The position numbers and the translations under genes are program-made. This document shows, in pieces, positions 1-8,750 of a stretch of 64,000 nucleotides of DNA. Source of the stretch: Enterococcus hermanniensis. GTDB lineage: Bacteria; Bacillota; Bacilli; Lactobacillales; Enterococcaceae. Each line of letters starts with the position of its first letter. Position 1 is the first letter of the stretch. The stretch is taken from contig NZ_JXKQ01000003.1 in assembly GCF_001885945.1 (NCBI RefSeq), positions 234,421-298,420 of the forward strand, in the 5' to 3' direction. The notes beneath the pieces were generated by a model, which did not search any database, was not told the origin of the DNA, and saw nothing but the letters and a program-made list of their open reading frames with translations.

Positions 1-120
1 TTATTCGCTGTTTTATCGATTGGAATCACTTCGATCTCGATGATTTTGATTGAACGGATCCAGTCAAATTTACCGACACTCACTGAAAAAGTATTAGCTG
101 TCTTTAATACAAATGTATAA
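1..120 (+). CDS. C-terminal end of a membrane protein (partial)
   Basis: Frame 1 is open from the window edge to a TAA at 118-120 and gives 39 residues. It starts with a hydrophobic stretch that looks like the last membrane helix, followed by a short polar tail. The gene begins outside the window, so the family cannot be named; an integral membrane transporter subunit would fit. A strong hairpin terminator follows directly, which supports this being a real gene end. Confidence 0.5.
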   Translation, partial: LFAVLSIGITSISMILIERIQSNLPTLTEKVLAVFNTNV

Positions 121-123
121 ATT

Positions 124-175
124 AAAAAAACTGATAACTGTCCTCTCGAGCGAGAAGATAATTATCAGTTTTTTT
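124..175. terminator. Bidirectional rho-independent terminator
   Basis: Stem AAAAAACTGATAA (124-136) pairs with TTATCAGTTTTTT (162-175) around a GC-richer middle. A-run and T-run on both sides let it serve the partial gene on the left and the minus-strand operon on the right. Confidence 0.8.
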
Positions 176-203
176 ATGAAATCAACGTTATCGATTCATT
201 GAT

Positions 204-527
204 CTAGGCACTTGTTGGAAATATCTGCCACTCAATTGTCAGTTTGGCTTCTCTGGCATCATTTACTTTGATTGCAGAAGCCTTTATTTTTTGATTATTT
301 TCTTTGCGGGAGGTATTTACTTCATATGGAGCACCAAAATACCAAGCTTGTTGAAGTGTCTGATTTTGGTCATTTATTTGAATACCACGTGTGGTTGAAA
401 AATTTTTTCTCCGTCTTTGCTCTAATTTTATGACTTTATCTGGACCGAGTGAGAGCGCATGTCGATCGAGACTATATTTTCCGCTGATTAATTCACTGAC
501 TTTTATTTTGATTTGAGATACGTTCAC
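204..527 (-). CDS. Hypothetical protein, last gene of ABC exporter operon
   Basis: 107-residue protein that I do not recognise. It has no signal peptide or membrane segment. It begins with a lysine-rich strand and contains a basic patch (EQRRRKNF) near residue 37. The start has a good GGAGGG-type site just upstream, and the gene lies 17 bp after the ABC ATPase on the same strand, so it is probably co-transcribed. It could be an accessory or regulatory protein of the exporter, but nothing in the sequence proves a role. Confidence 0.55.
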   Translation of the reverse strand: MNVSQIKIKVSELISGKYSLDRHALSLGPDKVIKLEQRRRKNFSTTRGIQINDQNQTLQQAWYFGAPYEVNTSRKENNQKIKASAIKVNDAREAKLTIEWQIFPTSA

Positions 528-544
528 TCGAATCCCTCCTTATT

Positions 545-1204
545 CTATGATACTTGGCTGAATTTTTTATCTTTCAGTTCATAAACGACGTCACAGGCTT
601 TGGCGACATCTTGTTCGTGAGTGACTAAGACGATACATTTTTGTTGTTCATGTGCGATTTCTTGAAAAAGACGAACGATCTCTTGAGACGTCGTATCGTC
701 TAGATTTCCGGTAGGTTCATCGGCGACGATCAATTCATGTTCACAACACAGTGCTCTTACGATGGCGACTCGTTGTTGTTGTCCTCCTGATAGCAACGTT
801 ACTTTTTTTTCGGCTAATTCTTTTGTGATCCCAACTTTTTCTAAATTGGCTAAAGCATAAGCCTTTTTATCCGTTTGTTGACTTTGAGCGATCTCCATCG
901 CTGTCACGACATTATCGACGGCCGATAAATATGGCAATAGATTATAGGCTTGAAAGACGATCGAGACATCTTTTCGACGATATTCTCGTAAACCGATTTT
1001 TTTTAGAGAAGCATCTCCGTATAAAATCTCTCCACTTTTAGGCGTATCTAAGCCCGCGATCAGAGATAAAAAGGTTGTCTTCCCCGAACCACTCGTGCCT
1101 AAAATTGCGTACATTTTGCCTTTTTCAAAGGTCAAATTAACATTTTCAAATAACGGCCCGCTATTTTCATACCAATAGCCCAAATCTTTCGTTGCTAAAG
1201 TCAT
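545..1204 (-). CDS. ABC transporter ATP-binding protein, MacB/LolD type
   Basis: 219-residue ATPase that would power the neighbouring MacB-like permease at the inner face of the membrane. Visible motifs are Walker A (LGTSGSGKTTFLSLIAGLD, about residue 35), Q-loop (VFQAYNLLPYLSA), signature (LLSGGQQQRVAIVRAL), Walker B (LIVADEPTGNLD) and the H-loop (VLVTHEQDVA). The EPTGNLD form is typical of the MacB/LolD/FtsE subfamily used for peptide, lipoprotein or antibiotic export. It sits downstream of the permease in the same operon, separated by a 116-bp spacer that contains an imperfect inverted repeat. Confidence 0.9.
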   Translation of the reverse strand: MTLATKDLGYWYENSGPLFENVNLTFEKGKMYAILGTSGSGKTTFLSLIAGLDTPKSGEILYGDASLKKIGLREYRRKDVSIVFQAYNLLPYLSAVDNVVTAMEIAQSQQTDKKAYALANLEKVGITKELAEKKVTLLSGGQQQRVAIVRALCCEHELIVADEPTGNLDDTTSQEIVRLFQEIAHEQQKCIVLVTHEQDVAKACDVVYELKDKKFSQVS

Positions 1205-1244
1205 AATAAATTCCTCCTATATAATCGATTCAATATTTCTCAAC

Positions 1245-1311
1245 AAACGTAGCGGCAGCGAAAGAGTGCTTTCGTAGTCCGTACGACCTTTCGCTTTGGC
1301 TTACGTTATTA
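1245..1311. repeat. Imperfect inverted repeat between permease and ATPase genes
   Basis: AACGTAGCGGCAGCGAAAG on the left and CTTTCGCTTTGGCTTACGTT on the right form a long imperfect hairpin in the otherwise gene-free spacer of the exporter operon. It could modulate mRNA stability or readthrough from permease to ATPase. No T-run follows, so a simple terminator is unlikely. Confidence 0.45.
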
Positions 1312-1320
1312 TTCATTTGA

Positions 1321-2838
1321 TTAAGAAATCAAGATTTTCTTTGGATTCAATCGTAAGATCCCAGCAGAGGATAAGACGATCGAGAAGAGGCTGATGCCTA
1401 AACCAATACCGGCTAAACTTGAGATTTCAACTGGCTGAACAGAGATATTCAAATCTTTGATTTCTTGCGTTGAAGAGAATGGGTTGCTACTTGAGCCACC
1501 ACGTCCGCCACCGCTTGGTGCTTGACCGCCTTGTCCCGGACCACCATTTCCACCAGGACCATTTTGACTGCCACCGTTATTTTGAGTAGTGGTTTGTTGT
1601 GAGGTAGTTTGTTGGCTCAATAATTGATTTCCAACGGCATTTCCGACAAGATTCCCGCTGGCTGCAGCAATACCTAAGGCAAACAGCATGCAGACAAAGA
1701 TTTCAACGAAAAATTGTGCAATCACTTTTGCTCGTGATTCACCTAATGAAAGTAAAACCCCGATTTCATATTTACGTTCGCGAATCGACATCATGATGAT
1801 CAAGGTCAAGATGATCACACCTGCTACCGCGACTAGGATCACGATATTTTTAGCAAAACTTGAAACATTGTTTAATGGTTGCAACATTTGTTGATACATT
1901 TGATCGTTGGTTTCTAAACTGAATGTATCTGTATCGATCAATTTTTTAGCTTTTTTAACGAAACTGTCCATATCTTTTGGATCAGTCAAATTATACACAG
2001 CTGAATCAATGGTCGTGCCATCAGAGCCACTCAATGTACTTACGAAAGTATAAGAAGAGAAGACTGTATTTGATGGATTCAAGAAATTGAAACTATTGCC
2101 TAAACTGTCGCCAGAATCACTCGTTTTATAGATCCCTTTGATAGTGACTTCAACATCTTTATCGTCTGAATCTTTGATTTTGAAGGTATCGCCAACACTT
2201 AAATCATTGGCTTCAGCTAAACTTTTTTCGATCAAGACATTGTTTGTTCCTTCATCAGAAGCGGTGATGGCTTTCCCATCAACTAAAGTTGCTGTACCTG
2301 ATGAAAAGTCAGTGTAGGAACTACTTTGTGAAACACCTTTGATTTGGAAGTCCCCTTGACTGGCCATCATTCCACCAGGGCCACCTTGACCACCGGCTTG
2401 CTCCCCTGAAGAATCGGTCGCATCGGAACTACTGCTGGCTGTACTGCTATCGCTGCTAGAGATTGGTGTAATACCCGTGCTTTTATCGGCGGAAGTACTT
2501 GCTTCAAAAGAATAGGATTTTACATTATCTAATTTTGCGATTTTTTTCGCATCACTTAGATTAACAGGTGTTTGTTCAAAACTACCTGGGTCTGGTTTGG
2601 AGCTCTCATCGCCTGAACTTGACGTAGATTGGTTTTTGAACATCGCTTCTCGGTTGGCCGATAAGGTGACGGTCGCTCCTACGCTTTTTTTTGCATTAGA
2701 TGTTGCCAGCTCCGCGCCGCTTCTAATAGTTAGTCCGGCTAAAACAAAAATTAAAATTGCAGAAAAGACGGCGATCAATAAGATGCTGCGACCTTTCTTC
2801 GCCCAAAGGCTTTGTACTGCCCGTTTGATAAAATTCAT
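1321..2838 (-). CDS. MacB-family ABC transporter permease with Gly/Ser-rich insertions
   Basis: 505-residue permease. I start it at the ATG at 2838, which follows a GGGGG ribosome site. Residues about 15-40 form the first membrane helix, then a large extracytoplasmic MacB periplasmic-core domain, and an FtsX-type block with three helices at the C-terminus. Two low-complexity segments stand out: a Ser/Asp-rich stretch ending in a GGQGGPGGMM tract near residue 150, and a Gly/Pro/Asn/Gln-rich stretch (GPGGNGGPGQGG) just before the last helix. Known relatives export antimicrobial peptides or lipoproteins, or sense them. It is divergent from a two-component system, the usual arrangement for a cell-envelope stress exporter. 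Confidence 0.85.
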   Translation of the reverse strand: MNFIKRAVQSLWAKKGRSILLIAVFSAILIFVLAGLTIRSGAELATSNAKKSVGATVTLSANREAMFKNQSTSSSGDESSKPDPGSFEQTPVNLSDAKKIAKLDNVKSYSFEASTSADKSTGITPISSSDSSTASSSSDATDSSGEQAGGQGGPGGMMASQGDFQIKGVSQSSSYTDFSSGTATLVDGKAITASDEGTNNVLIEKSLAEANDLSVGDTFKIKDSDDKDVEVTIKGIYKTSDSGDSLGNSFNFLNPSNTVFSSYTFVSTLSGSDGTTIDSAVYNLTDPKDMDSFVKKAKKLIDTDTFSLETNDQMYQQMLQPLNNVSSFAKNIVILVAVAGVIILTLIIMMSIRERKYEIGVLLSLGESRAKVIAQFFVEIFVCMLFALGIAAASGNLVGNAVGNQLLSQQTTSQQTTTQNNGGSQNGPGGNGGPGQGGQAPSGGGRGGSSSNPFSSTQEIKDLNISVQPVEISSLAGIGLGISLFSIVLSSAGILRLNPKKILIS

Positions 2839-3081
2839 GATGTATCCCCCTCGTATCGATTGCATTTCTTTTTTTAGAAACGAATGTAATCGTCATGGTC
2901 GCTGCCAGATCAAAAATTTACGTTCTTTCGTAAACTCATCGATCACACAGCGCTCATGTGACTACCTGTAAGATAATCGTCTTGCCTTAACCAAAGCTTA
3001 AACCAACGACAAAAAGTTTTAAGGTTGTTTTAGGAAAGCGTGGTACACTGAAAGGGCAAACTAGATTTGGAGGACTTATCG

Positions 3082-3756
3082 ATGATAAAGCTACTTATAA
3101 TAGAAGATGAAGCAACACTATCGGATAATATCAAAGAAATTTTAACGGATCTGGGTGAGATCACCCAAGCGTATGACGGAGAAGAAGGTCTATTTGAAGC
3201 GGAAAGCGGAATGTATGATTTAATTTTATTAGATTTGATGCTGCCAGAAAAAAATGGTTACGAAGTCTTAGCCGAATTACGGGCCAAAAATATCCATACC
3301 CCAGTTTTGATCCTAACGGCTAAAGATAGTCTAGAAGACAAAGTGACCGGTTTTCAAAAAGGCGCTGATGATTATTTGACCAAGCCTTTTTATCGAGAAG
3401 AACTAATCATGCGGGTCAAAGCATTGCTAAAACGCTCGCTCGGTTTATTTGCTGAAAATCAATTAGTCTACAAACAATTGACTTGCAATCTCGCGACCAA
3501 AGAAGTACTGGTCGAGGATCAAGTCTTGCCGATTCAAGGAAAAGAATTTGATCTTTTGGTTTATTTCATCCAAAACAAAGGCGTGATCCTAACGAAAGAA
3601 CAAATTTTTGATCGGATTTGGGGCTTTGATTCAGAGACTACGCTCACTGTCGTAGAAGTTTATATGAGCCATCTACGTAAACACTTGAAACCCACAGAAG
3701 TCGATAAATGTTTCAAAACACTACGCAATGTCGGCTACATCTTACAAAAGGACTGA
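3082..3756 (+). CDS. OmpR/PhoB-family response regulator
   Basis: 224-residue DNA-binding response regulator. The receiver domain has the acidic pair (IIEDE), the phospho-acceptor Asp in [10 protein letters not shown] and the conserved Lys in DYLTKPF. The C-terminal winged helix ends with [14 protein letters not shown] and GYIL. The ATG at 3082 has a TGGAGG site 8 bp upstream and is better than the upstream in-frame start at 3067. It is followed 4 bp later by the histidine kinase and is divergent from the MacB-like exporter, which is its most likely target. Confidence 0.93.
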   Translation: MIKLLIIEDEATLSDNIKEILTDLGEITQAYDGEEGLFEAESGMYDLILLDLMLPEKNGYEVLAELRAKNIHTPVLILTAKDSLEDKVTGFQKGADDYLTKPFYREELIMRVKALLKRSLGLFAENQLVYKQLTCNLATKEVLVEDQVLPIQGKEFDLLVYFIQNKGVILTKEQIFDRIWGFDSETTLTVVEVYMSHLRKHLKPTEVDKCFKTLRNVGYILQKD

Positions 3757-3760
3757 GGCT

Positions 3761-5086
3761 ATGAACACCGAAATCTCACGCAAGCAACGCTGGAAATTTT
3801 TCTTCATCAATGTGGCGGCGTTTGCGGGCGTCTTCCTACTCTTGGGCTTTATCACTTTACAGCTGCTACAAAGTTCAGCCTATCGCCAGACCGACCTTTC
3901 ACTTAGTCAAATGGCCAAAAATGATCGTTTGATCGAAATGGAGATCACCCGCTACCAAGAAGGAAATCCTTTCTTGTCACAACAACAAACACCTGATGAT
4001 CTGCAAATGAGTAATGGTCCTGAGGGCAATAATCGTTTCAATACACAAATTATTTTATGGTCAAAAGAAGGAAAGATCTTAAATAAAGAAGTCTTAGGCG
4101 GCCGCTTCACCGAGCTAGCGAATCTTTCACTGGACACCAGTCATTTAAATAGTATCCAGTCTTTGAATCTGAAAAACAGTACCGCTGAAAGCCAAAAATT
4201 GGCCTTCCATTCTTATACGATCAAATACGATCAAGATAGTGAAGTCGCTTATGTCCAATTTTTAGCCAATACCAATCAAATCGCAGATTCGATGAAGACC
4301 TTCGAAACGACCTTGATCCTTTGTATGGTCGTCTTTTGGTTATTGTCGATCGGATTAAGTTTTTATATTTCAAAAATGAATATGAAGCCGATCATGAGCT
4401 CATGGCGCAAGCAACAAGAATTTGTTGAAAATGCCTCCCATGAATTGCGGACGCCACTAGCGATCATCCAAAACAGCTTGCAGCAATTGTTCACCCGACC
4501 AGAAAACACGATCATGGAAGAATCTGAACCAATCGCTCAAGCCTTGAATGAGACCCGACGACTTAGTGGGTTGACCAACGATCTACTGACTTTGGCTAGG
4601 AGCGATTCCAATCAATTATTGGTCCAAAAAGCAGCCCTTGATCCACAACCGTTTATCCAACAATTAGCCCAACCTTTTCAAGAAATCGCTGCAATGCAAG
4701 ACAAACGGTTTGTCTTAGAAAACTTTGCCAATGAAACGGTTTTAGTCGATGAAAAACGCGTCCATCAAGTGTTGGTGATCCTACTGGATAATGCGTTGAA
4801 ATATACCGATGCCAAAGACAAAATTATTTTGCAATCGGAGATCTCGAATGATCATTGGTTGATCGAAGTCAAAAATAGCGGCGCATCGATCAGCGACGAA
4901 GACAAAAAACATATTTTTGAACGCTTTTATCGTGAAGACCAATCGCGTTCAAAAGAAACCGGCGGCTATGGCCTAGGCCTCGCAATTGCTAAACAAGTCA
5001 TCACGCAACATAAAGGCAAACTGACTGTGCGTGACTGGCAACCCCAAGGAGTCATTTTTCAAATTCGATTGCCGCTTAAAAATTGA
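3761..5086 (+). CDS. Sensor histidine kinase, HisKA type
   Basis: 441-residue membrane kinase that should phosphorylate the upstream response regulator. Two membrane helices (about residues 18-40 and 190-212) bracket an extracellular sensor of roughly 150 residues. The H-box is ENASHELRTPLA, the N-box is LLDNALKYT and the G-box is GYGLGLAIAKQ. ATG at 3761 is chosen because it has an AAGGACTGAGG site and lies just after the regulator stop; the longer frame from 3728 would overlap that gene. A strong terminator follows. Confidence 0.93.
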   Translation: MNTEISRKQRWKFFFINVAAFAGVFLLLGFITLQLLQSSAYRQTDLSLSQMAKNDRLIEMEITRYQEGNPFLSQQQTPDDLQMSNGPEGNNRFNTQIILWSKEGKILNKEVLGGRFTELANLSLDTSHLNSIQSLNLKNSTAESQKLAFHSYTIKYDQDSEVAYVQFLANTNQIADSMKTFETTLILCMVVFWLLSIGLSFYISKMNMKPIMSSWRKQQEFVENASHELRTPLAIIQNSLQQLFTRPENTIMEESEPIAQALNETRRLSGLTNDLLTLARSDSNQLLVQKAALDPQPFIQQLAQPFQEIAAMQDKRFVLENFANETVLVDEKRVHQVLVILLDNALKYTDAKDKIILQSEISNDHWLIEVKNSGASISDEDKKHIFERFYREDQSRSKETGGYGLGLAIAKQVITQHKGKLTVRDWQPQGVIFQIRLPLKN

Positions 5087-5116
5087 ATGGATTCAAAAAA
5101 TGTTTGATATCATACT

Positions 5117-5196
5117 AAAAAACTCTTTAAACGACACCGATTTCTTTCTCTTAGATTTTAAGAGAGGACGGAATGTTCGTTTAAAGAGTTTTTTTG
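5117..5196. terminator. Bidirectional terminator after the two-component system
   Basis: AAAAAACTCTTTAAACGA (5117-5134) pairs perfectly with TCGTTTAAAGAGTTTTTTT (5177-5195). It separates the kinase from the convergent ureide operon. Confidence 0.85.
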
Positions 5197-5219
5197 TTCA
5201 TTCGGTGATTAGCTAACCA

Positions 5220-6077
5220 CTAGTTATTTTTATCATTCAAACCTAAATTTATTTTTTCATTAGACAACATTATTACCCCCAATAATATTCCATAAGCAGT
5301 ATCTCTACCTGAAGTATGACCGATGGCTAAAATATTTTTAAGAACAACATCAAGTTTTTCGGGCACAGGATACATAAACCATTGATTCAACTGAATGAAC
5401 GGAGAGCTTACGAATCCCTGGACAGCCGTCCGAAGATAATTTTCACTTATTATTGTAGTAGTTGTAAGCCCGTTTAAGAGGATTTCTTGTATTTGTTTCA
5501 CCGCTGGATGTTGGTAGATGCTAAGTATAAATAGATAGCCCAATAAGATGTCATCCCCACTGGGTGTCAATCCTCGCCCTCGCCCAATAAAAAATATCAG
5601 AGCTTCTACCCATTTTTGGTTTGAATATTCTGGCTGAATAAGTTGTTCAAAATACTTTTGGTTTTGCCTTGTATTCTCAATGCCTAGTTGTTTATCTAAT
5701 TCATAGGACTTCAATTTCTTCGTTAATAGCTCCACACTTTGGTTATCATAAGAAAGGTTAATTATTTCTAGTGGAACTTTTCTGATCGACTTCAAAGAGA
5801 CGATTTTTACTCCTTGATAGCTATAAAAAATTAAGGTTTCATCCGTAATTTTTACGATATCGTCGTCCTTACAAAAATTCATTATCTTTCGAAACATTTC
5901 CTTTGGAATTCGGAGTCCAAAGCTAGAAAGATAATTGTCAGAATCAGTGATATGGATCAATCGTCCAGCAACGATAAGATTAAAGGAATGGGTAAATGTA
6001 CTGTGCACTCGTCCGATTTTTCCACAGTCATTTAGTTTTGAAAAGTACGAGCTCATTAAATATTCAGCTTTTCCCAT
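5220..6077 (-). CDS. allH: DUF2877 protein, AllH-like subunit of oxamate carbamoyltransferase
   Basis: 285-residue protein of the DUF2877 family, recognisable by the motif GRGRGLTPSGDDILLGYL near residue 180. In E. coli the DUF2877 protein AllH (YlbF) is needed together with AllF (FdrA) and AllG (YlbE) for oxamic transcarbamylase activity, which converts oxalurate and phosphate to oxamate and carbamoyl phosphate. Here it is the last gene of an operon that also carries an AllF-AllG fusion and carbamate kinase, so the same role is inferred. The start has a GGAGGGGGG site. It lies 17 bp after the amidohydrolase. Confidence 0.8.
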   Translation of the reverse strand: MGKAEYLMSSYFSKLNDCGKIGRVHSTFTHSFNLIVAGRLIHITDSDNYLSSFGLRIPKEMFRKIMNFCKDDDIVKITDETLIFYSYQGVKIVSLKSIRKVPLEIINLSYDNQSVELLTKKLKSYELDKQLGIENTRQNQKYFEQLIQPEYSNQKWVEALIFFIGRGRGLTPSGDDILLGYLFILSIYQHPAVKQIQEILLNGLTTTTIISENYLRTAVQGFVSSPFIQLNQWFMYPVPEKLDVVLKNILAIGHTSGRDTAYGILLGVIMLSNEKINLGLNDKNN

Positions 6078-6094
6078 TTATCCCCCCTCCTTTT

Positions 6095-7318
6095 TTAGCG
6101 ATGAATGGTTACCTTTGTATCCACTTTGACTGTGACCCGACCATTTTTTATCACATATAATCGTTCGGGTAGATCAATAATTGCATCGGCTTTTATTTTT
6201 GTATCTAATAAAATCAAATCAGCTTGCTTCCCAATTTCTATTCCATAGTCTTTTAAACCTAATGCTTTCGCAGGATTTTCTGTTATCATTGGTAAAACAG
6301 TTGGCAGATCATCTGCACCGCCCAAATGACCAACTGGAATTGCCAGCATCGCAATTTGCATCAAATCACCGTTTCCATAAGGTGTAAAAGCATTCCGAAT
6401 ATTATTTGTCGCTAAACATATATTTATACCGGCATCACGTAGTTTTCGAATAGGTGTTACAGCACGCCGAACATTGACCTCGTCGTTTCGTGCTCCTAGA
6501 TGTAGATCAGTTGCCGGCAAAGGCATCACGTTTATCTTTGCTGCCACCATCAACTTGATAACACGCGCTAATTGTTCTTTCGACATTGCATGTAGTGCGG
6601 TTAGATGGCCGACAGAAACTCGACCTTGATAATTTTCCTTTATCGTTTTCTCACAAAGATACTCAATCGAAGTATCATCCGCTTCGTCAGCAAAATCTTG
6701 ATGCAAATCGATATCTTTACCGTATTTTTTAGCAATCTTAAAAATTAAATCAATGTGTTCATTTGCAGGTGCATCATTATAAGGAATTCCTCCGACAATA
6801 TCTGCCCCCATATCCATTGCTTCATACATCATTTTTTCCGTTCCTGGGGTTTTAAAAATACCTTCTTGCGGAAAGGCAACGACTTGCATATCGATCAAAT
6901 CTTTGTACTCCTCTTTTAATCGCATAATCATATTGAATCCTGTAAATCCTTGTGCTGGATCAAATTCTGCATGTGTCCGAACCGTTGTTGCACCATGGCG
7001 AATAATCATTTCCAACGCTCGTTTTGCTCGATTGTAAACATCTTCTTCTGTAAAGGTCGGTTTTAACTTAGCAGTTACTTCAATAGCCTCTTTTAAAGTA
7101 CCGGATTTATTTGGCTCTCGATCCGCGATGAGGGCCTTATCCAAATGAATATGGCTTTCAACTAAACCAGGAATCAGAACTCTCCCTGCGCCTTCAATGA
7201 CTTCTTTAGCTGAATCATTAATTGCGGAAGCAATATTGATAATTTTTCCATCCTCAATCGCGATGTCTTGTAACGCTTCACCATCATTTAATCGTACTTG
7301 TTTAATCAATATGTCCAT
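6095..7318 (-). CDS. Cytosine-deaminase-like amidohydrolase, divergent active site
   Basis: 407-residue enzyme of the amidohydrolase superfamily. The N-terminal metal motif HIHLDKAL, a mid-sequence histidine (DLHQDFADE) and GHLTALHAM are present, in the order seen in E. coli CodA. By eye, the CodA catalytic Glu (HCDE) is Phe here (HQDF), and the CodA metal ligand Asp in GHDDV is replaced by Asn (ATNNI). It is therefore unlikely to be an ordinary cytosine deaminase. In this operon it probably hydrolyses a cyclic ureide or imide that feeds the carbamoyltransferase (inference). ATG at 7318 is preferred: AAGGAG lies 8 bp upstream, whereas the GTG at 7327 would be too close. Confidence 0.8.
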   Translation of the reverse strand: MDILIKQVRLNDGEALQDIAIEDGKIINIASAINDSAKEVIEGAGRVLIPGLVESHIHLDKALIADREPNKSGTLKEAIEVTAKLKPTFTEEDVYNRAKRALEMIIRHGATTVRTHAEFDPAQGFTGFNMIMRLKEEYKDLIDMQVVAFPQEGIFKTPGTEKMMYEAMDMGADIVGGIPYNDAPANEHIDLIFKIAKKYGKDIDLHQDFADEADDTSIEYLCEKTIKENYQGRVSVGHLTALHAMSKEQLARVIKLMVAAKINVMPLPATDLHLGARNDEVNVRRAVTPIRKLRDAGINICLATNNIRNAFTPYGNGDLMQIAMLAIPVGHLGGADDLPTVLPMITENPAKALGLKDYGIEIGKQADLILLDTKIKADAIIDLPERLYVIKNGRVTVKVDTKVTIHR

Positions 7319-7362
7319 TTTTTCCACTCCTTAAATACTATTTATTATGACTCCATTTTTTG

Positions 7363-8718
7363 CTAGCCAAAGAACAATCCGATGGCTAGTAAAACTACGG
7401 AAGCTAAGGTCAGCCACTTCACATTTCCTTTTACCACATCTAAAATAGGAATTTGGAACCCTGATGATAACGCTTGCATCGTAATGTTTACAAAACTCAT
7501 CTGACTTCCTAGACCCACACCCATCGTTACAAAACCTAGTGCTATCGGAGGAAATCCTAGCGATACTGCAACAGGGAGAACCAGTGTTAGAACAGAACCT
7601 ACATACGCACCGGCCGGAACACCAATAAGAATACCAGTTAAAATTGCCACGGGCACCACGATAAATTCTGGCGCATTTTGTGCGACCCCAGCAATCACAG
7701 CAAAAGTTCCTGTCTGAGCTATTACGTTTATGAAGGCCAAGAAAATACCAACTTGAAATAAGCGGGTCAAAATATAGGTTGATCCATCTACCATTGCTTC
7801 AACCGATTGATTCATCGTAAAGTCAGTACAAATGAATACTAATGCTAAAGTCAAAATCATGTAAACCAACGGCGTAAAGAACGCAAAACCAATGAGCTCA
7901 TTTACGATTGGTCCGAAAATAACTGCAAATAATAAGAAAATTGCTGGAATCGTTAGTTTAAGCAATTCGCCATTTGATTTTTTATCAAATGCATCATCTT
8001 CGACTTCTTTGAATCCGATTTTGCGGCGTTTCGTTCCCCAAAAGGCTAAAAGGATTGCTAATACTACAAATAGTAACCAAAATGGTCGCATCACCGAAAC
8101 ATAATCTGCAACGGAAACATCGCCTAATTTAGAAACGATACTTGATTCTAACGAAGCAGGAGAAGTAGTAAATGAAACTGCAGCCGCTAAAGACATACCT
8201 GCGATCAATTCTGGGACTACCCCTACCGCTGCAAAAGCCAATGGTGCAATCACCATCGCACTTCCGCCGCCGATACCTGACATATAAGTTGCAGCAGCCA
8301 GTAAAATAACAATGAAAGCTGAGGCATATTCTACTTTTCCCTTTGTTCCTCTTTTAGCTAACGTCAGTGCTGCAGAGTAACTCCCGGCTTTGAATACGGC
8401 CATTGCTACAGCAGAATTGATAATCGGGACGGTAATGCTTAACATAGACGGAATGGTCTCCAATAATTGCGCATTGGCGTCTTGCAAGCTAATTCCCCCA
8501 ATTAGCATTGCTAAAATCCCAGCAACAAGACCGGCAATAATCATATCTACTTTTAAAAATAATAATACCAACACTAGAATCAATGGAACAATGACTAGGA
8601 TTGCTTGAAATCCCGTTGGCGCAGTAACATCACCTAATGAATCTGCTGAGAAGACCGTGAATCCGGAAGTCAAACCAAGAAATATCAGCAACAGAAATAC
8701 TCTAATTTTTCGCTTCAT
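7363..8718 (-). CDS. Ion-transporter superfamily permease of the ureide operon
   Basis: 451-residue integral membrane protein with about 11-12 hydrophobic helices. The start could also encode a cleavable-like first helix. It has the duplicated layout and Gly/Ser-rich re-entrant segments (YMSGIGGGSAM, GVPAGAYVGS) of Na+/H+-coupled carboxylate and nucleobase carriers of the ion transporter superfamily. It lies between carbamate kinase and the amidohydrolase, so it probably imports the operon's substrate, a small ureide, pyrimidine derivative or oxoacid amide. The exact substrate cannot be read from the sequence. Confidence 0.75.
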   Translation of the reverse strand: MKRKIRVFLLLIFLGLTSGFTVFSADSLGDVTAPTGFQAILVIVPLILVLVLLFLKVDMIIAGLVAGILAMLIGGISLQDANAQLLETIPSMLSITVPIINSAVAMAVFKAGSYSAALTLAKRGTKGKVEYASAFIVILLAAATYMSGIGGGSAMVIAPLAFAAVGVVPELIAGMSLAAAVSFTTSPASLESSIVSKLGDVSVADYVSVMRPFWLLFVVLAILLAFWGTKRRKIGFKEVEDDAFDKKSNGELLKLTIPAIFLLFAVIFGPIVNELIGFAFFTPLVYMILTLALVFICTDFTMNQSVEAMVDGSTYILTRLFQVGIFLAFINVIAQTGTFAVIAGVAQNAPEFIVVPVAILTGILIGVPAGAYVGSVLTLVLPVAVSLGFPPIALGFVTMGVGLGSQMSFVNITMQALSSGFQIPILDVVKGNVKWLTLASVVLLAIGLFFG

Positions 8719-8750
8719 AATTAAGCTCCTCTTTTTTTGTCGTGGATTTT

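Noticed and set aside
1205..1320. Spacer hairpin between permease and ATPase considered as a terminator or a repeat element
   Set aside because: No T-run follows the imperfect stem, and I found no second clear copy in the window, so it is listed only as an inverted repeat.
2597..2971. Plus-strand open frame of 124 codons opposite the MacB-like permease
   Set aside because: It lies antisense to a well-supported gene and its promoter, has no ribosome site, and its composition mirrors the Ser-rich region on the other strand.
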